Of a DNA stretch of 64,000 nt, positions 1-9,517 are shown in pieces. The position numbers and the translations under genes were made by a program. This stretch comes from Aliihoeflea aestuarii (GTDB lineage Bacteria > Pseudomonadota > Alphaproteobacteria > Rhizobiales > Rhizobiaceae): positions 1 to 64,000 of the forward strand of contig NZ_JAAAMK010000001.1 of NCBI RefSeq assembly GCF_024105665.1, given 5' to 3'. Below the pieces are notes generated by a model, which saw only the letters and a list, made by a program, of their open reading frames with translations, was not told the origin of the DNA and ran no database searches. Each line of letters opens with the position of its first letter. The stretch's first letter is position 1.

Positions 1-285
1 GTTGACGGTGGCAATGCGGGAAGGGACCCGGCCAAGCCTCGGTCTCGCCAGCAGGCGGATCAGGATTCCGACGGTATCCTTCCCGCATTCACTCTACACC
101 ACCCCGAACACACAGGATTCCTGTGACAAGCACAGGAATGACGGCATTAAAGTACCGCCGATCCACCAGTGCGATTGGCACCAGCATCTATACCAACCGT
201 CATTCCTGTGCTCGCCTGCCCCCGTGCTTGTCACGGGGGGCACAGGAATCCATGCCTCACCATCTCAATCGATATACAGCATAAC
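1..285. other. Non-coding stretch with one pair of dispersed palindromic repeats
   Basis: I see no convincing gene here. Open frames exist on both strands but they run antisense into the RimK-like gene and have no family resemblance. The stretch holds a forward repeat unit at 115-145 and an inverted unit at 198-251, described separately. The first hundred bases show nothing I recognise and may be the distal end of an intergenic region that begins outside the window. Confidence 0.5.
115..251. repeat. Paired dispersed palindromic repeat, copies 1 and 2
   Basis: The unit reads GGATTCCTGTGA then C(A/G)AGCACAGGAATGACGG. Copy 1 (115-145) is in forward orientation. Copy 2 (198-251) is inverted and carries an insertion of about 25 bases in its middle. 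Each unit is itself a near palindrome (TTCCTGTG / CACAGGAA). The same unit recurs at 6199-6231, 6438-6468, 6521-6550, 15611-15641 and 15697-15725, always between genes. A non-coding dispersed repeat family is the simplest reading. Confidence 0.85.
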
Positions 286-1752
286 CTACCGCCCCTGCCG
301 CTCCAGCCGCGTCAGGAACCATTGCGTCAGGCGCTGCCAGACTTCGTCCTTCTCGCCGGCATCTTCCACACCATGTTCGAGATTGGGATTGTCGTTGACC
401 TCGATGACATAGATTTCGCCGCTTGGCATTTCCTTCAGGTCGACGCCGTAGAGCCCGTCGCCGACGCATTGCGCGGCGCGTACGGCCGTGTCGATCACAT
501 GGGCCGGTGCGTCGGTCAGCGTGAAGGCGCGGAATCCGCCCTCGTCCGGCTTGCCGCGCCGGTCGTGATTGACGATCTGCCAGTGCTTCTTGGCCATCAG
601 ATACTGCACGGCGAAGAGCGGCTGGCCGCCGAGCACGCCGATCCGCCAGTCGTAATCGGTCGGAGAGTATTTCTGAGCGATCAGCAGATCGGAATCCTCA
701 AGCCATTTGGTGGCCAGCGTCTTCAACTCATCGAAATTGGCCGCTTTCTTCACGCCGCGCGAGAACGCGCTGTCGGGTATCTTCAGGACCAGCGGAAAGC
801 CGAGCGTGTCGGCCGCGACCTGAAGATCGCTCACCCCGGCGATCATGACGGTCGGCGGAACCGGCACCTTGTTGGCGTCCATCAACTCGTTGAGATAAAC
901 CTTGTTGGTGCAGCGGATCATCGACAGCGGATCGTCGATGACAGGCATGCCTTCCTGCTGGGCGCGCCTCGCGAACCGATAGGTGTGGTTCGAAATCGAC
1001 GTCGTCTCGCGGATGAAGAGCGCGTCGTAATTGGCGAGCTTCGGCAGGTCGCGCCGGGAGATCGGTTCCACCTCGACGCCCATCTTCGCCGCGATGCGCG
1101 ACCAGTGCTTCAGCGACGCGATCGAGGATGGCGGCAACTCCTCCTTCGGATCGACCAGCGTGGCGAAGGAAAAGCGCGCGGGCGTGCGCTGCTTGGTGTC
1201 GCGCCATTCGCGCGCCGTGTAGATGTCGAGGCAATCGAGAAAGCGATTCTTGTCGTCCTCCTTCATGCGCGCCAGCGGCAGGAAGCCGATTTTGCCGATC
1301 GTCGCCCACTCACCATTGTCGCGGATGGTGACTTCGAGCGCAGGCGCGCGGAACCAGTCGAACAAAAGCCGTGCGAACCGGTCGCAGGCGCGCGACGGGC
1401 CGATACCGAAGAAGATGGAAATGCGAGCGGGGAAAATCCCGTCAAATTCCTTGCGGCAGCGGTTCAGCGTCTGTTCGAGTTCCGGCAGCGCGGCCTCGTA
1501 GAGCTTCTTCTCCGACAGGTCGATCATCGTCTCGACGGACGGAATGATCCTGTGGCCGCGCGAACCGGCCAGCAACGAGGCGTAGTAGCCACGGCTCTGA
1601 TAGGCGTAGGAACCCGACAGATTGATGATCTTGGGGCGTTGCGCGCGGAAAAGCGAAGGATGCGTCAGGTAATCGCGATTGGTTATGATCTTGTGAGGCG
1701 TTTCGAACTGGTCGAGGTCGCTCTTGCGACCGGTCAGGATGACCCAGGTCAT
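286..1752 (-). CDS. RimK-like ATP-grasp ligase with RLAN N-terminal domain
   Basis: A 488-residue protein. The N-terminal half resembles the RimK-like ATP-grasp N-terminal (RLAN) domain. The C-terminal half, from about residue 280, is an ATP-grasp fold with the lysine strand (PLVLKIPDSAFSRGVKK), the nucleotide-contact strand (LLIAQKY) and the metal-binding end motif YVIEVNDNPNLEHG. Such enzymes join an amino acid or amine to a carboxylate using ATP; the substrate is unknown here. Its ATG overlaps the stop of the GNAT/C39 gene (ATGA at 1749-1752), so the two are translationally coupled and probably act together. It is much longer than ribosomal RimK and should not be called that enzyme. Confidence 0.85.
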   Translation of the reverse strand: MTWVILTGRKSDLDQFETPHKIITNRDYLTHPSLFRAQRPKIINLSGSYAYQSRGYYASLLAGSRGHRIIPSVETMIDLSEKKLYEAALPELEQTLNRCRKEFDGIFPARISIFFGIGPSRACDRFARLLFDWFRAPALEVTIRDNGEWATIGKIGFLPLARMKEDDKNRFLDCLDIYTAREWRDTKQRTPARFSFATLVDPKEELPPSSIASLKHWSRIAAKMGVEVEPISRRDLPKLANYDALFIRETTSISNHTYRFARRAQQEGMPVIDDPLSMIRCTNKVYLNELMDANKVPVPPTVMIAGVSDLQVAADTLGFPLVLKIPDSAFSRGVKKAANFDELKTLATKWLEDSDLLIAQKYSPTDYDWRIGVLGGQPLFAVQYLMAKKHWQIVNHDRRGKPDEGGFRAFTLTDAPAHVIDTAVRAAQCVGDGLYGVDLKEMPSGEIYVIEVNDNPNLEHGVEDAGEKDEVWQRLTQWFLTRLERQGR

Positions 1753-2876
1753 TTTCTCTTTTTGTCTCCGAGCATCACGGCGGCCCTCAAGGCGGGCTGT
1801 CCGAACTGAGCCATTCGCATGAACATCTCATAGGGAACCGGAACGTTCGCCGCGTCGGCCGCCGTTTCGCCATGCTCATCTTCGACCCACGGGTCGTGGA
1901 TGAAGATGTGGTCGCCATCGTCGTCGATCGCCAGCACCCAATGCGGCACCTTCTTTCCGAACATCAGGAACCCGGAGATAAGAACCATCACGAGGCGTCC
2001 TTGTTTCAACGCCCTGCGAATATCGTCGAGAACGAAGGCTCGCTCATGGACCGGCACGCCATATTCCGCGATCCGCGCGCGAAAATCGATCTGCGCAAGC
2101 TGCATGACCCGCCGCTTTTCATGACTGCGCACCGATTGCAGGAAAAGGGGACCTTCCTGCGACACGAAGATTTCGGATTTCACGCCGTTCTCATGCGCCG
2201 CGACCGCCATTCCGAACGGCTCGCATCCGCCCGGCCCCGACATCATGAAGATCGTCGTCGCGTCGCGCCACAGCCGGATTTCCTTGACCGTGTCGGGAAC
2301 ATAGGCAGGATCGAAATGCGCCTTCGCCATCATCAGGCAGCAGGGGCCGCAGGTAAAATCGGCCGTCTGTTCGTAAAACGGCACCTTCGTCGAGCGGATT
2401 TCGCCGTGCAGCAGCTTTTCCATGCGGATCGCGGCGACACCGTCCTCGTAATAGCCCTTCTCGATGCCGATGCGGCGATAATGGTTCTTCTCGTAAAGCG
2501 AGATCGCGCGCGGGTTGTCCTCGCGTACCTCGAGCCGCAGGAGCATGCGGCCATGCTCATATGCCGCGTGCTCGGCGGCGGCCAGCAATATGCGTCCAAG
2601 GCCGCCGCGCCCCGACGCCGGATCGACGGCCAAGGAATAGAGCCGCGCCACGCCGCTGCCCTTTCGAAACAGCACCATGCTGTATCCGACGATCGCGCCC
2701 TGATGCTGCGCGACGGTCGTTTCGGCGGTCGGCCGTTCGATGAGCTGATGAAACGAGCGGCGTGAAATACGGTCCTGCTCGAAGACGCGCGCTTCGAGCA
2801 GTGCCAGCTCGTTCTCGTCGCCCACGCGCGCCGGGCGCAGGACAATACCGAACGTCGTCGTCGGTGCGGATGCCAT
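1749..2876 (-). CDS. GNAT acetyltransferase fused to a C39-family-like peptidase
   Basis: A 375-residue two-domain protein. Residues about 10-150 form a GNAT fold: the acetyl-CoA loop region lies around GRGGLGRILL and is followed by EVREDNPRAISLYEKNHY, the classic end of the fold. Residues about 160-370 look like a papain-fold C39 peptidase: QTADFTCGPCCLMMAKA supplies a Cys after Gln, and HWVLAIDDDGDHIFIHDPW supplies the His and Asp region. The ATG at 2876 is preceded by GAGGA; starts further upstream are possible. It overlaps the RimK-like gene by four bases. The pairing suggests a modified peptide or amide product; this is inference. Confidence 0.85.
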   Translation of the reverse strand: MASAPTTTFGIVLRPARVGDENELALLEARVFEQDRISRRSFHQLIERPTAETTVAQHQGAIVGYSMVLFRKGSGVARLYSLAVDPASGRGGLGRILLAAAEHAAYEHGRMLLRLEVREDNPRAISLYEKNHYRRIGIEKGYYEDGVAAIRMEKLLHGEIRSTKVPFYEQTADFTCGPCCLMMAKAHFDPAYVPDTVKEIRLWRDATTIFMMSGPGGCEPFGMAVAAHENGVKSEIFVSQEGPLFLQSVRSHEKRRVMQLAQIDFRARIAEYGVPVHERAFVLDDIRRALKQGRLVMVLISGFLMFGKKVPHWVLAIDDDGDHIFIHDPWVEDEHGETAADAANVPVPYEMFMRMAQFGQPALRAAVMLGDKKRK

Positions 2877-3118
2877 TGCGGCGATTTCCTCGGGACAATC
2901 ATGTACCGGCATCTGATCGATCATCCGGCCCGTCGGCAGCCTCCCGTGGCGCGACGGCAAATTCGCTTTCGCGCCTCCATTGCGGTCTTATTGTGGCCGA
3001 CCGAACAAGGCCGTCAAGCCTGCTCATGGCGGCCTCGATATATGCTTCGTGCAGCCGCTTCTTGCTTCGACGGGTAGGCGCGCTAGAACAGAACTGCAAA
3101 GCGTTGGAGGGACACGAC

Positions 3119-3934
3119 GTGCAGGAAATCGAAGCCACAACCGCCGAAATGATCACCTTCGGCCGAACGCTTTACGACGAAATCATGGCGCTCGTGATCA
3201 CCTACGCCTTTTCCTTTCTTGGTGCGATCATCATCCTGATCGTCGGCTATACGATCGCCAATGTCGCGGAACGCTCGATCTACGCAGCGCTCAGCAAATT
3301 CAAGAGCTTCGACGAGACGCTGCGGCGCTTCCTGTCCAAGACCGTGCGCTATGCGATCCTGGTCGTCGTCGGCGTCACGGTGTTGTCGCAGTTCGGCGTG
3401 CAGACGGCCAGCATCATCGCCGCCATCGGCGCGATCGGCCTTGCCATCGGCCTTGCGCTGCAAGGCACGCTGCAGAACATCGCGGCCGGTATCATGCTTC
3501 TCGTCCTGCGCCCATTCCGTGTCGGCGAGTTCATCGCCACGCCGACAATCTCGGGCACGATCGAGGATATCGGGTTGTTCGCGACCGAACTTCGCGGCGC
3601 GGACGGCGTCTATATCTTCGCACCCAACAGCCTGCTCTGGAACGTGCCGGTCACGAACTCCTCGCGCAACGATTTGCGCCGCGCCGAGATCACGCTGACG
3701 GTGCCGGAAACGGAGGATGCCGAGAAGGTCCGCTTGAAATTGCTCGATCTTGCCTCGGACGACAAGCGCATCCTCGACAAGCCGTCACCGGAGGCGTTTC
3801 TCAGCACGGACAACGCTGCAATCGTCACGCTTCAATACTGGACCACGACGCGAAATTTCTGGCAGACGAAGGTTGATATGAGCCAGAAGGCGCGGGTCGT
3901 GCGTGCGGCCCCCACCGCGCTTCCATCACAATAG
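3119..3934 (+). CDS. Small-conductance mechanosensitive channel, MscS family
   Basis: A 271-residue inner-membrane protein with three predicted membrane segments in its first 120 residues. The pore-lining helix is rich in Gly and Ala (IGAIGLAIGLALQGTLQN), followed by the beta domain (NIAAGIMLLVLRPFRVGEFI). It opens under membrane tension to release solutes on osmotic downshock. Start chosen: GTG at 3119, because GGAGGG lies about ten bases upstream and the protein then has the normal MscS length. An open frame extends further upstream without family similarity. Divergent from the GNAT/C39 gene. Confidence 0.9.
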   Translation: MQEIEATTAEMITFGRTLYDEIMALVITYAFSFLGAIIILIVGYTIANVAERSIYAALSKFKSFDETLRRFLSKTVRYAILVVVGVTVLSQFGVQTASIIAAIGAIGLAIGLALQGTLQNIAAGIMLLVLRPFRVGEFIATPTISGTIEDIGLFATELRGADGVYIFAPNSLLWNVPVTNSSRNDLRRAEITLTVPETEDAEKVRLKLLDLASDDKRILDKPSPEAFLSTDNAAIVTLQYWTTTRNFWQTKVDMSQKARVVRAAPTALPSQ

Positions 3935-3975
3935 GGCGATGCCGGCTGCAATCTGGCGGATAATGACCTAGATTG

Positions 3976-4416
3976 ATGGGCATGAGACACGCTGCCGCCC
4001 TTTTCATCCTCGTTCCGCTTCTGACAGCATCGCCGGCCCTGGCATGCCCCAGCACCATAACGATCACGCGCGGCGACACGCTGTCGGCCATGGCGGCGGC
4101 GTGCGGCATCAATGTCGAGACCTTGATGCAGGCCAATCCGGGCCTGCGCCCCAACCGGCTTCAACCTGGCATGATCGTGGATGTTCCGTCCCGCGCCCTC
4201 CCCTCGGCGCAGCTTCCCTATAACAGGCCGCAAGTCACAGTGGCCCCGCCGATCGCCTCCAGCGGACCGGGCATCCAGATGCCGACGAATATTCAAGGCC
4301 GCGAATACCGAACCGAGCGGCCGATCTATGTGGACCCAACCCGGCGGCTTTTTCCCAGTATCGTTCCCGGACCCGGCGAGCCCGGCTCGCCGGGGCGTCC
4401 GTTTCCGCTTCGATAG
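3976..4416 (+). CDS. Secreted LysM-domain protein
   Basis: About 146 residues. An N-terminal signal peptide (RHAAALFILVPLLTASPALA) is followed by one LysM domain (residues about 25-70: ITRGDTLSAMAAACGINVET, then NPGLRPNRLQPGMIVDVP). LysM binds peptidoglycan, so the protein is probably periplasmic. The C-terminal half is rich in Pro and Gly with no recognised domain. ATG codons at 3976 and 3982 are both plausible starts; the ribosome site is weak. No evident operon partner. Confidence 0.8.
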   Translation: MGMRHAAALFILVPLLTASPALACPSTITITRGDTLSAMAAACGINVETLMQANPGLRPNRLQPGMIVDVPSRALPSAQLPYNRPQVTVAPPIASSGPGIQMPTNIQGREYRTERPIYVDPTRRLFPSIVPGPGEPGSPGRPFPLR

Positions 4417-4520
4417 GTCGGAGTAGGACAGTTCAACGAAATTGAAGCATCCAGCGCTGCAATTCATTTCCGTTTGAAAAACCGCTCGGCTAGTGTCCCG
4501 CTTCAATCGAGACACGCGCC

Positions 4521-5759
4521 ATGACCACGATTCCCGCCGACCGCCCAGCTACTCGCTCCGTGCCCTGGCTCCTCATCGTCTGCGGGTGCCTTATCGCGGC
4601 CATGGCGTTCGGCCCCCGTTCGGCGATGGGCTTCTTTCAATTGCCGATGCTGGCGGACAAGGGCTGGGACCGCACGACCTTCGGTCTCGCAATGGCGATC
4701 CAGAATCTGCTGTGGGGCCTTGGCCAGCCTGTCTTCGGCGCGATCGCGGACCGCTACGGCACATGGCGCGTGCTTTCCTTCGGCGGCCTTCTCTACGCGA
4801 GCGGTCTGGCGCTGATGTCGGTCGCGGACACGCCGACGATGCTGCATATCAGCGGCGGCGTGCTTGTCGGCCTCGGCGTGGCCGCAAGTTCCTTCTCCAT
4901 CGTGCTCGCCTCGTTCGGGCGCAACACGCCGCCGGAAAAGCGCTCCGTCGTCTTCGGCATCGGCACCGCCGCCGGCTCCGCCGGCATGTTCATCTTCGCG
5001 CCCGTCAGCCAGGGCCTGATCGACGCCTATGGATGGTCCGACACGCTGCTCATCATGAGCGCGATGATGCTGATCATCCCCGTGCTCGCGATCCCGCTGG
5101 TGGGGAACTCGAAGACCGGCTCGGTGCCGCAGGCGCAGTTCGAGCAATCGATGGGCGAAGCTTTGCGCGAGGCGTTCGCGCACAAGAGCTACCTGCTGCT
5201 GGTCTCGGGCTTCTTCGTGTGCGGCTTCCAGGTCGCGTTCATCACCGCGCATTTCCCGGCCTATATCGGCGACCTTGGCATTGATGCCAGCTATGCCGTG
5301 CTGGCGCTGGCCCTGATCGGTTTCTTTAACATCATCGGATCGCTTGCCGCGGGCGTCATCGGCCAGAAATATTCGAAGCCGATGTTCCTCGTCTTCATCT
5401 ATATCGGCCGCTCCATCGCCGTGACCGCTTTCCTTCTGTTGCCGCAGACACCTACCTCGGTGGTCGTCTTCTCGATCGTCATGGGCCTGTTGTGGCTGTC
5501 GACGGTGCCGCCGACCAACGCGCTCGTCGCCATCATGTTCGGCACGCGGTATCTGGGCATGCTGGGAGGGCTCGTCTTCCTGTCGCACCAGATCGGCTCT
5601 TTCCTCGGCGTGTGGCTGGGCGGCTATCTCTACGACGCTTTCGGTTCCTACAATCCCGTCTGGTGGCTGGGTGTCGCGCTCGGCATCTTCGCGGCCATCG
5701 TGCACTGGCCGATCAAGGAGCGCGCCGTCGACCGCCCCGCGCTGGTGGCTGCGGAGTAG
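4521..5759 (+). CDS. Major facilitator superfamily transporter
   Basis: A 412-residue protein with twelve predicted membrane helices. Between helices 2 and 3 is the MFS signature (GAIADRYGTWRV). The PRSAMGFFQLPM region and overall layout resemble the oxalate/formate and monocarboxylate branch of MFS carriers. Substrate cannot be read from the sequence. It stands alone, about 105 bp after the LysM gene and ahead of an 800-bp non-coding stretch. Confidence 0.85.
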   Translation: MTTIPADRPATRSVPWLLIVCGCLIAAMAFGPRSAMGFFQLPMLADKGWDRTTFGLAMAIQNLLWGLGQPVFGAIADRYGTWRVLSFGGLLYASGLALMSVADTPTMLHISGGVLVGLGVAASSFSIVLASFGRNTPPEKRSVVFGIGTAAGSAGMFIFAPVSQGLIDAYGWSDTLLIMSAMMLIIPVLAIPLVGNSKTGSVPQAQFEQSMGEALREAFAHKSYLLLVSGFFVCGFQVAFITAHFPAYIGDLGIDASYAVLALALIGFFNIIGSLAAGVIGQKYSKPMFLVFIYIGRSIAVTAFLLLPQTPTSVVVFSIVMGLLWLSTVPPTNALVAIMFGTRYLGMLGGLVFLSHQIGSFLGVWLGGYLYDAFGSYNPVWWLGVALGIFAAIVHWPIKERAVDRPALVAAE

Positions 5760-6198
5760 GCTCGACAACGGACGCGCGCCATCGTCGCCGCGCCCGAAAG
5801 CCGGTTGGGGTGGGTCGGGAAGGCGACGGTCCGCGTCACGCTCTTTTTTGATTTTGTATGGTGCGATCGGCAGGACCGTCACCCGGCGCTGTCATGCTAC
5901 GTCCCTTCTCCAGCGGCGGCGGGCAAGCCCGACGCTCTTGAGGATTGGTGCGCGGAATGGCGGCGCGCCGCTCGCTCGATCGTTTGAACGGAGCGCTGAA
6001 GTCCTGGCCGCAGCACGCCCGACTGAGCGGCTACGTTGGCCACACGATCGGAACGCCGGTCCCTCCCCGCATCAGAACGTCTCCGGACGCGTTCCCGGCG
6101 GGAGGAACTGAGGCGCATGATAAGGGAAGGTGGGGAGAGGATGGATAAGTTTTTGCGACGGGCGGGGATCGCCGTGCCCGTGGACATGGCGAGGCATA

Positions 6199-6231
6199 GA
6201 TTCCTGTGACGAGCACAGGAATGACGGCATC
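6199..6231 (+). repeat. Dispersed palindromic repeat, copy 3
   Basis: Same unit as at 115-145, preceded by GGCGAGGCAT, which also precedes the copy at 15611. No inverted partner is close by; the next units are 6438-6468 and 6521-6550. Confidence 0.85.
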
Positions 6232-6437
6232 AGGGTTTATGCCAATCTTCAGCGTTTGCGCTTTGCAAAGGGTTCCAAGCCACAAGGATGACGAGGCGGG
6301 ACGGTTGGTGTCATGACCTCAGTCAGGACAACGAAGCAGGAAGGTTTTTGTCATGCCCCCTACCGCAGGAGCGGCGGGCGTTGCCCTCGGAAGGAGGAGC
6401 CGCGGTTCGGCGTTACGCGAATGGACAGGTCGAGGCG

Positions 6438-6550
6438 GGATTCCTGTGACGAGCACAGGAATGACGGCACAAGGGGTTTTGGAACCCAAAGCCGTCAGTG
6501 ATTTGCAAAACCGCTACTCCCGTCATTCCTGTGCTCGTCACAGGAATCCA
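6438..6550. repeat. Paired dispersed palindromic repeat, copies 4 and 5
   Basis: A forward unit (6438-6468) and an inverted unit (6521-6550) separated by about 50 bases. Together they could form one long hairpin with a stem of about 28 bp. They lie just past the 3' end of the thioesterase gene. Confidence 0.85.
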
Positions 6551-6597
6551 GGCCTCAACGTCCCGGCCGCGCTATCGGTGCCCAAAAACCAACACCA

Positions 6598-7116
6598 TCA
6601 CCGCGCAGCCAGATTTCCAATTGGAAAGATCGCGCAGGTTTCGGTGCCGATGGCGAGCAGTTTGCCGTTTTCATCCGTCATCCGCGCTTCCGAGACCGCC
6701 AGCGTGCGACCTTTGTTGACCACCTTGCCCTCGCAGGTGACCACGCCGGTCTTGTCGCTGATGGGACGCAGGTAGTTCACCTTCATCTCGACCGTGGAAT
6801 AGCCCTCGCCCTTGTCCAGAAGCGTGTGGATGCAGCAGCCGAGCGCCGAATCCAGCACCGTCGCCGCCCAGCCGCCATGCACCGAGCCGAGCGGGTTGAA
6901 ATGGCGCGCGCCGGGCATGCCCTGGAAGACCACCCTGCCCTCGTCCACCTCGACCAGACCGAAATTCATCCGCGCGGCGATGCTCGGCGCGGGATATTCG
7001 CCCTCAACGACGCGGCGCAGGAGTTCGAGCCCGGTATAGTGCGCGACATCCTCATGCGGGATGGTTCCCAACCCGCGCGGTGCGACATATCCGGGAAAAA
7101 TCTCGACTTCGGTCAT
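6598..7116 (-). CDS. PaaI-family hotdog-fold thioesterase
   Basis: A 172-residue protein. The hotdog signature [20 protein letters not shown] carries the HGG turn and the catalytic-type Asp helix of PaaI-like acyl-CoA thioesterases. It is followed by the expected strand [18 protein letters not shown]. It probably hydrolyses an acyl- or aryl-CoA in the cytoplasm; substrate unknown. Its ATG overlaps the recO stop by four bases (ATGA), making it the last gene of the rsh-to-recO operon. Confidence 0.88.
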   Translation of the reverse strand: MTEVEIFPGYVAPRGLGTIPHEDVAHYTGLELLRRVVEGEYPAPSIAARMNFGLVEVDEGRVVFQGMPGARHFNPLGSVHGGWAATVLDSALGCCIHTLLDKGEGYSTVEMKVNYLRPISDKTGVVTCEGKVVNKGRTLAVSEARMTDENGKLLAIGTETCAIFPIGNLAAR

Positions 7117-7868
7117 GCGGCATTCTCTCCGTTGTTCGATTTTGAAAAGGATTTTCGAAGCGCGCCCAGAAAGCCGATGCGCGAATCCGGTTCTTCCATT
7201 CCGCGCGGCTCATAAATATGCCGCGTCAGGAAAAAACCGGTCAGGCGGAAGGCTTCGGCGATCGTCGTCTCGTCGCAGCCCAATCGGGAGCCGCGTTGCA
7301 GGAATTCGGGCAGCGCCAGCATCTTGTCGCGCCACGGATCGCCCGCCGCCCGCGAGACGGCGCGGCCGCTCTTCGGCGAGACATAGGCAAGGTCTTCGCG
7401 CGCGCCCGTCGCAGCGCAGCGTTCGAGATCGAGGCCGAAGCCAAGCTCTTCCAGAATCAGCAACTCGAAACGGACGATCAGTTCGGCGGCCGAGGTGGGG
7501 TCTTCCAGATTGTCGAGCACGATGGAAAGCGTCTCATAAAGCCCTGAATGGGGGTCGCGCTCGGGCAGAAGGCGCAGATGCGCAGCCATCAATTGCAGGC
7601 CGTAGACGCTTGCCGCGCTCTCCATCAGGCGCGCCGCCTTCAGGTCCACCGGCTCGACGGCGAAGAAGCCCAGATGCTCGTCGAGCCGCGCACGCCAGAC
7701 GAGTTCGACCTTGTTGCCGGGCTGGAGCACCGGTTGCATCCGGCGCGAGCGCCCGCCGCGCACGAGCCCCAGATGCCGGCCATGCGCCGGCGTCATCACT
7801 TCGAGGATGACGCTCGTCTCGCCATGCCGACGCGTGCCAAGGATGATGCCGTCGTCACGCCATTCCAT
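7113..7868 (-). CDS. recO: DNA repair protein RecO
   Basis: A 251-residue protein. The N-terminal OB fold begins with [16 protein letters not shown] and the [16 protein letters not shown] segment is typical of RecO. A helical C-terminal domain follows. RecO works with RecR to load RecA on SSB-coated DNA in gap repair. It lies 19 bases after era, a standard alphaproteobacterial arrangement, and overlaps the thioesterase start. Confidence 0.93.
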   Translation of the reverse strand: MEWRDDGIILGTRRHGETSVILEVMTPAHGRHLGLVRGGRSRRMQPVLQPGNKVELVWRARLDEHLGFFAVEPVDLKAARLMESAASVYGLQLMAAHLRLLPERDPHSGLYETLSIVLDNLEDPTSAAELIVRFELLILEELGFGLDLERCAATGAREDLAYVSPKSGRAVSRAAGDPWRDKMLALPEFLQRGSRLGCDETTIAEAFRLTGFFLTRHIYEPRGMEEPDSRIGFLGALRKSFSKSNNGENAA

Positions 7869-7886
7869 CAGGCAACGTTCGGCGTC

Positions 7887-8807
7887 TTACCGGGGAAATT
7901 CAAGTCCCATCTCGCGGTAACGCTCGGGATCGTTGATCCAGTTCTCGCGCACCTTCACAAAGAGGAACAGATGGACCTTCTGCTCCATGATCTCGGTCAG
8001 TTCCTCGCGTGCGGCCTGACCTATGGCGCGGATGGTCTCGCCCTTTTTGCCGAGCACGATCTTCTTCTGGCTGTCGCGCTCGACATAGATGACCTGATCG
8101 ATCTTGATCGATCCATCCTTCTTTTCTTCCCAGCGCTCCGTCTCGACATGGGACGAATAGGGAAGCTCCTGATGGAGACGCAGGAACAGCTTCTCGCGCG
8201 TGATTTCGGCGGCGAGCTGGCGCATGGGAAGATCCGAAATCTGATCTTCCGGGTAGTACCAGGGGCCCTCCTGAACGTTCTCCGCGAGATAATCGAGCAG
8301 GTCCGTGCAGCCCGAGCCATTGAGCGCGGAGACCATGAAGGTGCGCTCGAAGGTGACGTTTTCGTTGGCCTTGGCCGCGAGCGCCAGAAGGTCTTCGCGC
8401 TTGACCTGATCGATCTTGTTCAGGATCAGGATCTTCGGCTGACGGACGTTTTCCAGCCGCTGAAGGATCGTCTCGGCGTCGCCGCGAATGCCGCGTTCGG
8501 CATCGATCAGAAGCGCGACCATGTCGGCGTCCTTCGCCCCGCCCCATGCGGTCGTGACCATCGCCTCGTCCAGCTTGCGGCGCGGCTTGAAGATGCCGGG
8601 CGTGTCGAGGAAGACGATCTGCGCGCGGTTGTGGGTGGCAATGCCGCGCACGACGGCGCGCGTCGTCTGCACCTTGTGCGTGACGATCGACACCTTGGTT
8701 CCGACGAGCTGGTTGAGCAGCGTCGACTTGCCGGCGTTGGGCGCGCCAATCAGCGCCACGAAGCCGGAGCGCGTCGGGGCCTCGATGCCCGTTGTTTCGT
8801 CACTCAT
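7887..8807 (-). CDS. era: GTPase Era
   Basis: A 306-residue GTPase. G1 is GAPNAGKST (residues about 22-30), G3 is DTPG, and G4 is NKID. A KH RNA-binding domain occupies the C-terminal third (the VHLFLFVKVRENW strand). Era binds the 3' end of 16S rRNA during 30S assembly. Its ATG overlaps the rnc stop (ATGA at 8804-8807). Confidence 0.96.
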   Translation of the reverse strand: MSDETTGIEAPTRSGFVALIGAPNAGKSTLLNQLVGTKVSIVTHKVQTTRAVVRGIATHNRAQIVFLDTPGIFKPRRKLDEAMVTTAWGGAKDADMVALLIDAERGIRGDAETILQRLENVRQPKILILNKIDQVKREDLLALAAKANENVTFERTFMVSALNGSGCTDLLDYLAENVQEGPWYYPEDQISDLPMRQLAAEITREKLFLRLHQELPYSSHVETERWEEKKDGSIKIDQVIYVERDSQKKIVLGKKGETIRAIGQAAREELTEIMEQKVHLFLFVKVRENWINDPERYREMGLEFPR

Positions 8808-9517
8808 TCCGTTTCGTCCTTCCAGACGCCTTCACGCGTCAAAACCATGGCTGCCGCCGACTGTTCGGCCTCGCGCTTGGAGCGCCCGGTGCCCGCACCG
8901 GGCTTCACGCCGTCGATCAGCACGCTGACGGTAAAGACGGGATCATGATCCGGTCCCTCGCGACTGTCCACACGATAAGTCGGCGATGCCTTGACGCGCT
9001 GATGCGCCCATTCCTGCAATTCCGTCTTGGCGTCGCGCCGGCCGGCCGAAATGTTCTCAGCCCTGTCGCGCCAGTTCGCCAGAATGAAGGTGCGCGCCGC
9101 ATCCAGCCCCTTTTCGAGGTAGATAGCTGCGATCAGCGCTTCCATCACGTCCGAGCGCGTGTTGACCCGCTTCCTGCCGGAGAGCGAGCCGAATTCGGCG
9201 CCGGCACGGATCAGCGGCGTCAGGGCGATCTCGTCGGCGAGTTCGGCCAGCGTCTCGGCGTTGACCAGCGCATTGAGGCGCACCGAAAGCTCGCCTTCGG
9301 CAGCGTCGGGGTAGGCTTCGAACAGCATCTCGGCAATGACGAGACCGAGCACGCGATCACCCAGAAACTCCAGCCGCTCGTAGTGACCGCCCGCCGCCGG
9401 CTGCGCGCTGGCATGCGTCAGCGCACGCGCAAGACGCTCGTGGTCGGACAGTGCGATGCCGGTTATCTTTTCCACGGCAGCGGCAAGCGCCGCGCCGTCG
9501 GGCGTTCCGCGTGCCAT
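8804..9517 (-). CDS. rnc: Ribonuclease III
   Basis: A 237-residue protein with the RNase III signature ERLEFLGDRVLGL, which holds the metal-binding acidic residues, and a second acidic site around DVMEALIAAIYLEKG. A double-stranded-RNA-binding domain forms the last 70 residues and ends in KREAEQSAAAMVL. It processes rRNA precursors and structured mRNAs. The start overlaps the lepB stop by one base. Confidence 0.96.
   Translation of the reverse strand: MARGTPDGAALAAAVEKITGIALSDHERLARALTHASAQPAAGGHYERLEFLGDRVLGLVIAEMLFEAYPDAAEGELSVRLNALVNAETLAELADEIALTPLIRAGAEFGSLSGRKRVNTRSDVMEALIAAIYLEKGLDAARTFILANWRDRAENISAGRRDAKTELQEWAHQRVKASPTYRVDSREGPDHDPVFTVSVLIDGVKPGAGTGRSKREAEQSAAAMVLTREGVWKDETE

Larger units (their letters stand above)
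5760..6597. other. Long intergenic region with three dispersed repeat units
   Basis: Between the MFS gene and the thioesterase gene I see no supportable gene on either strand; the short open frames lack starts with ribosome sites and any family resemblance. The region holds repeat units at 6199-6231 (forward), 6438-6468 (forward) and 6521-6550 (inverted). It lies between genes whose 3' ends converge, so it needs no promoter. Confidence 0.6.

Noticed and set aside
169-1809. Long plus-strand open frame of 546 codons
   Set aside because: It is antisense to the RimK-like gene, which has a recognisable ATP-grasp domain. High-GC genomes produce such shadow frames.
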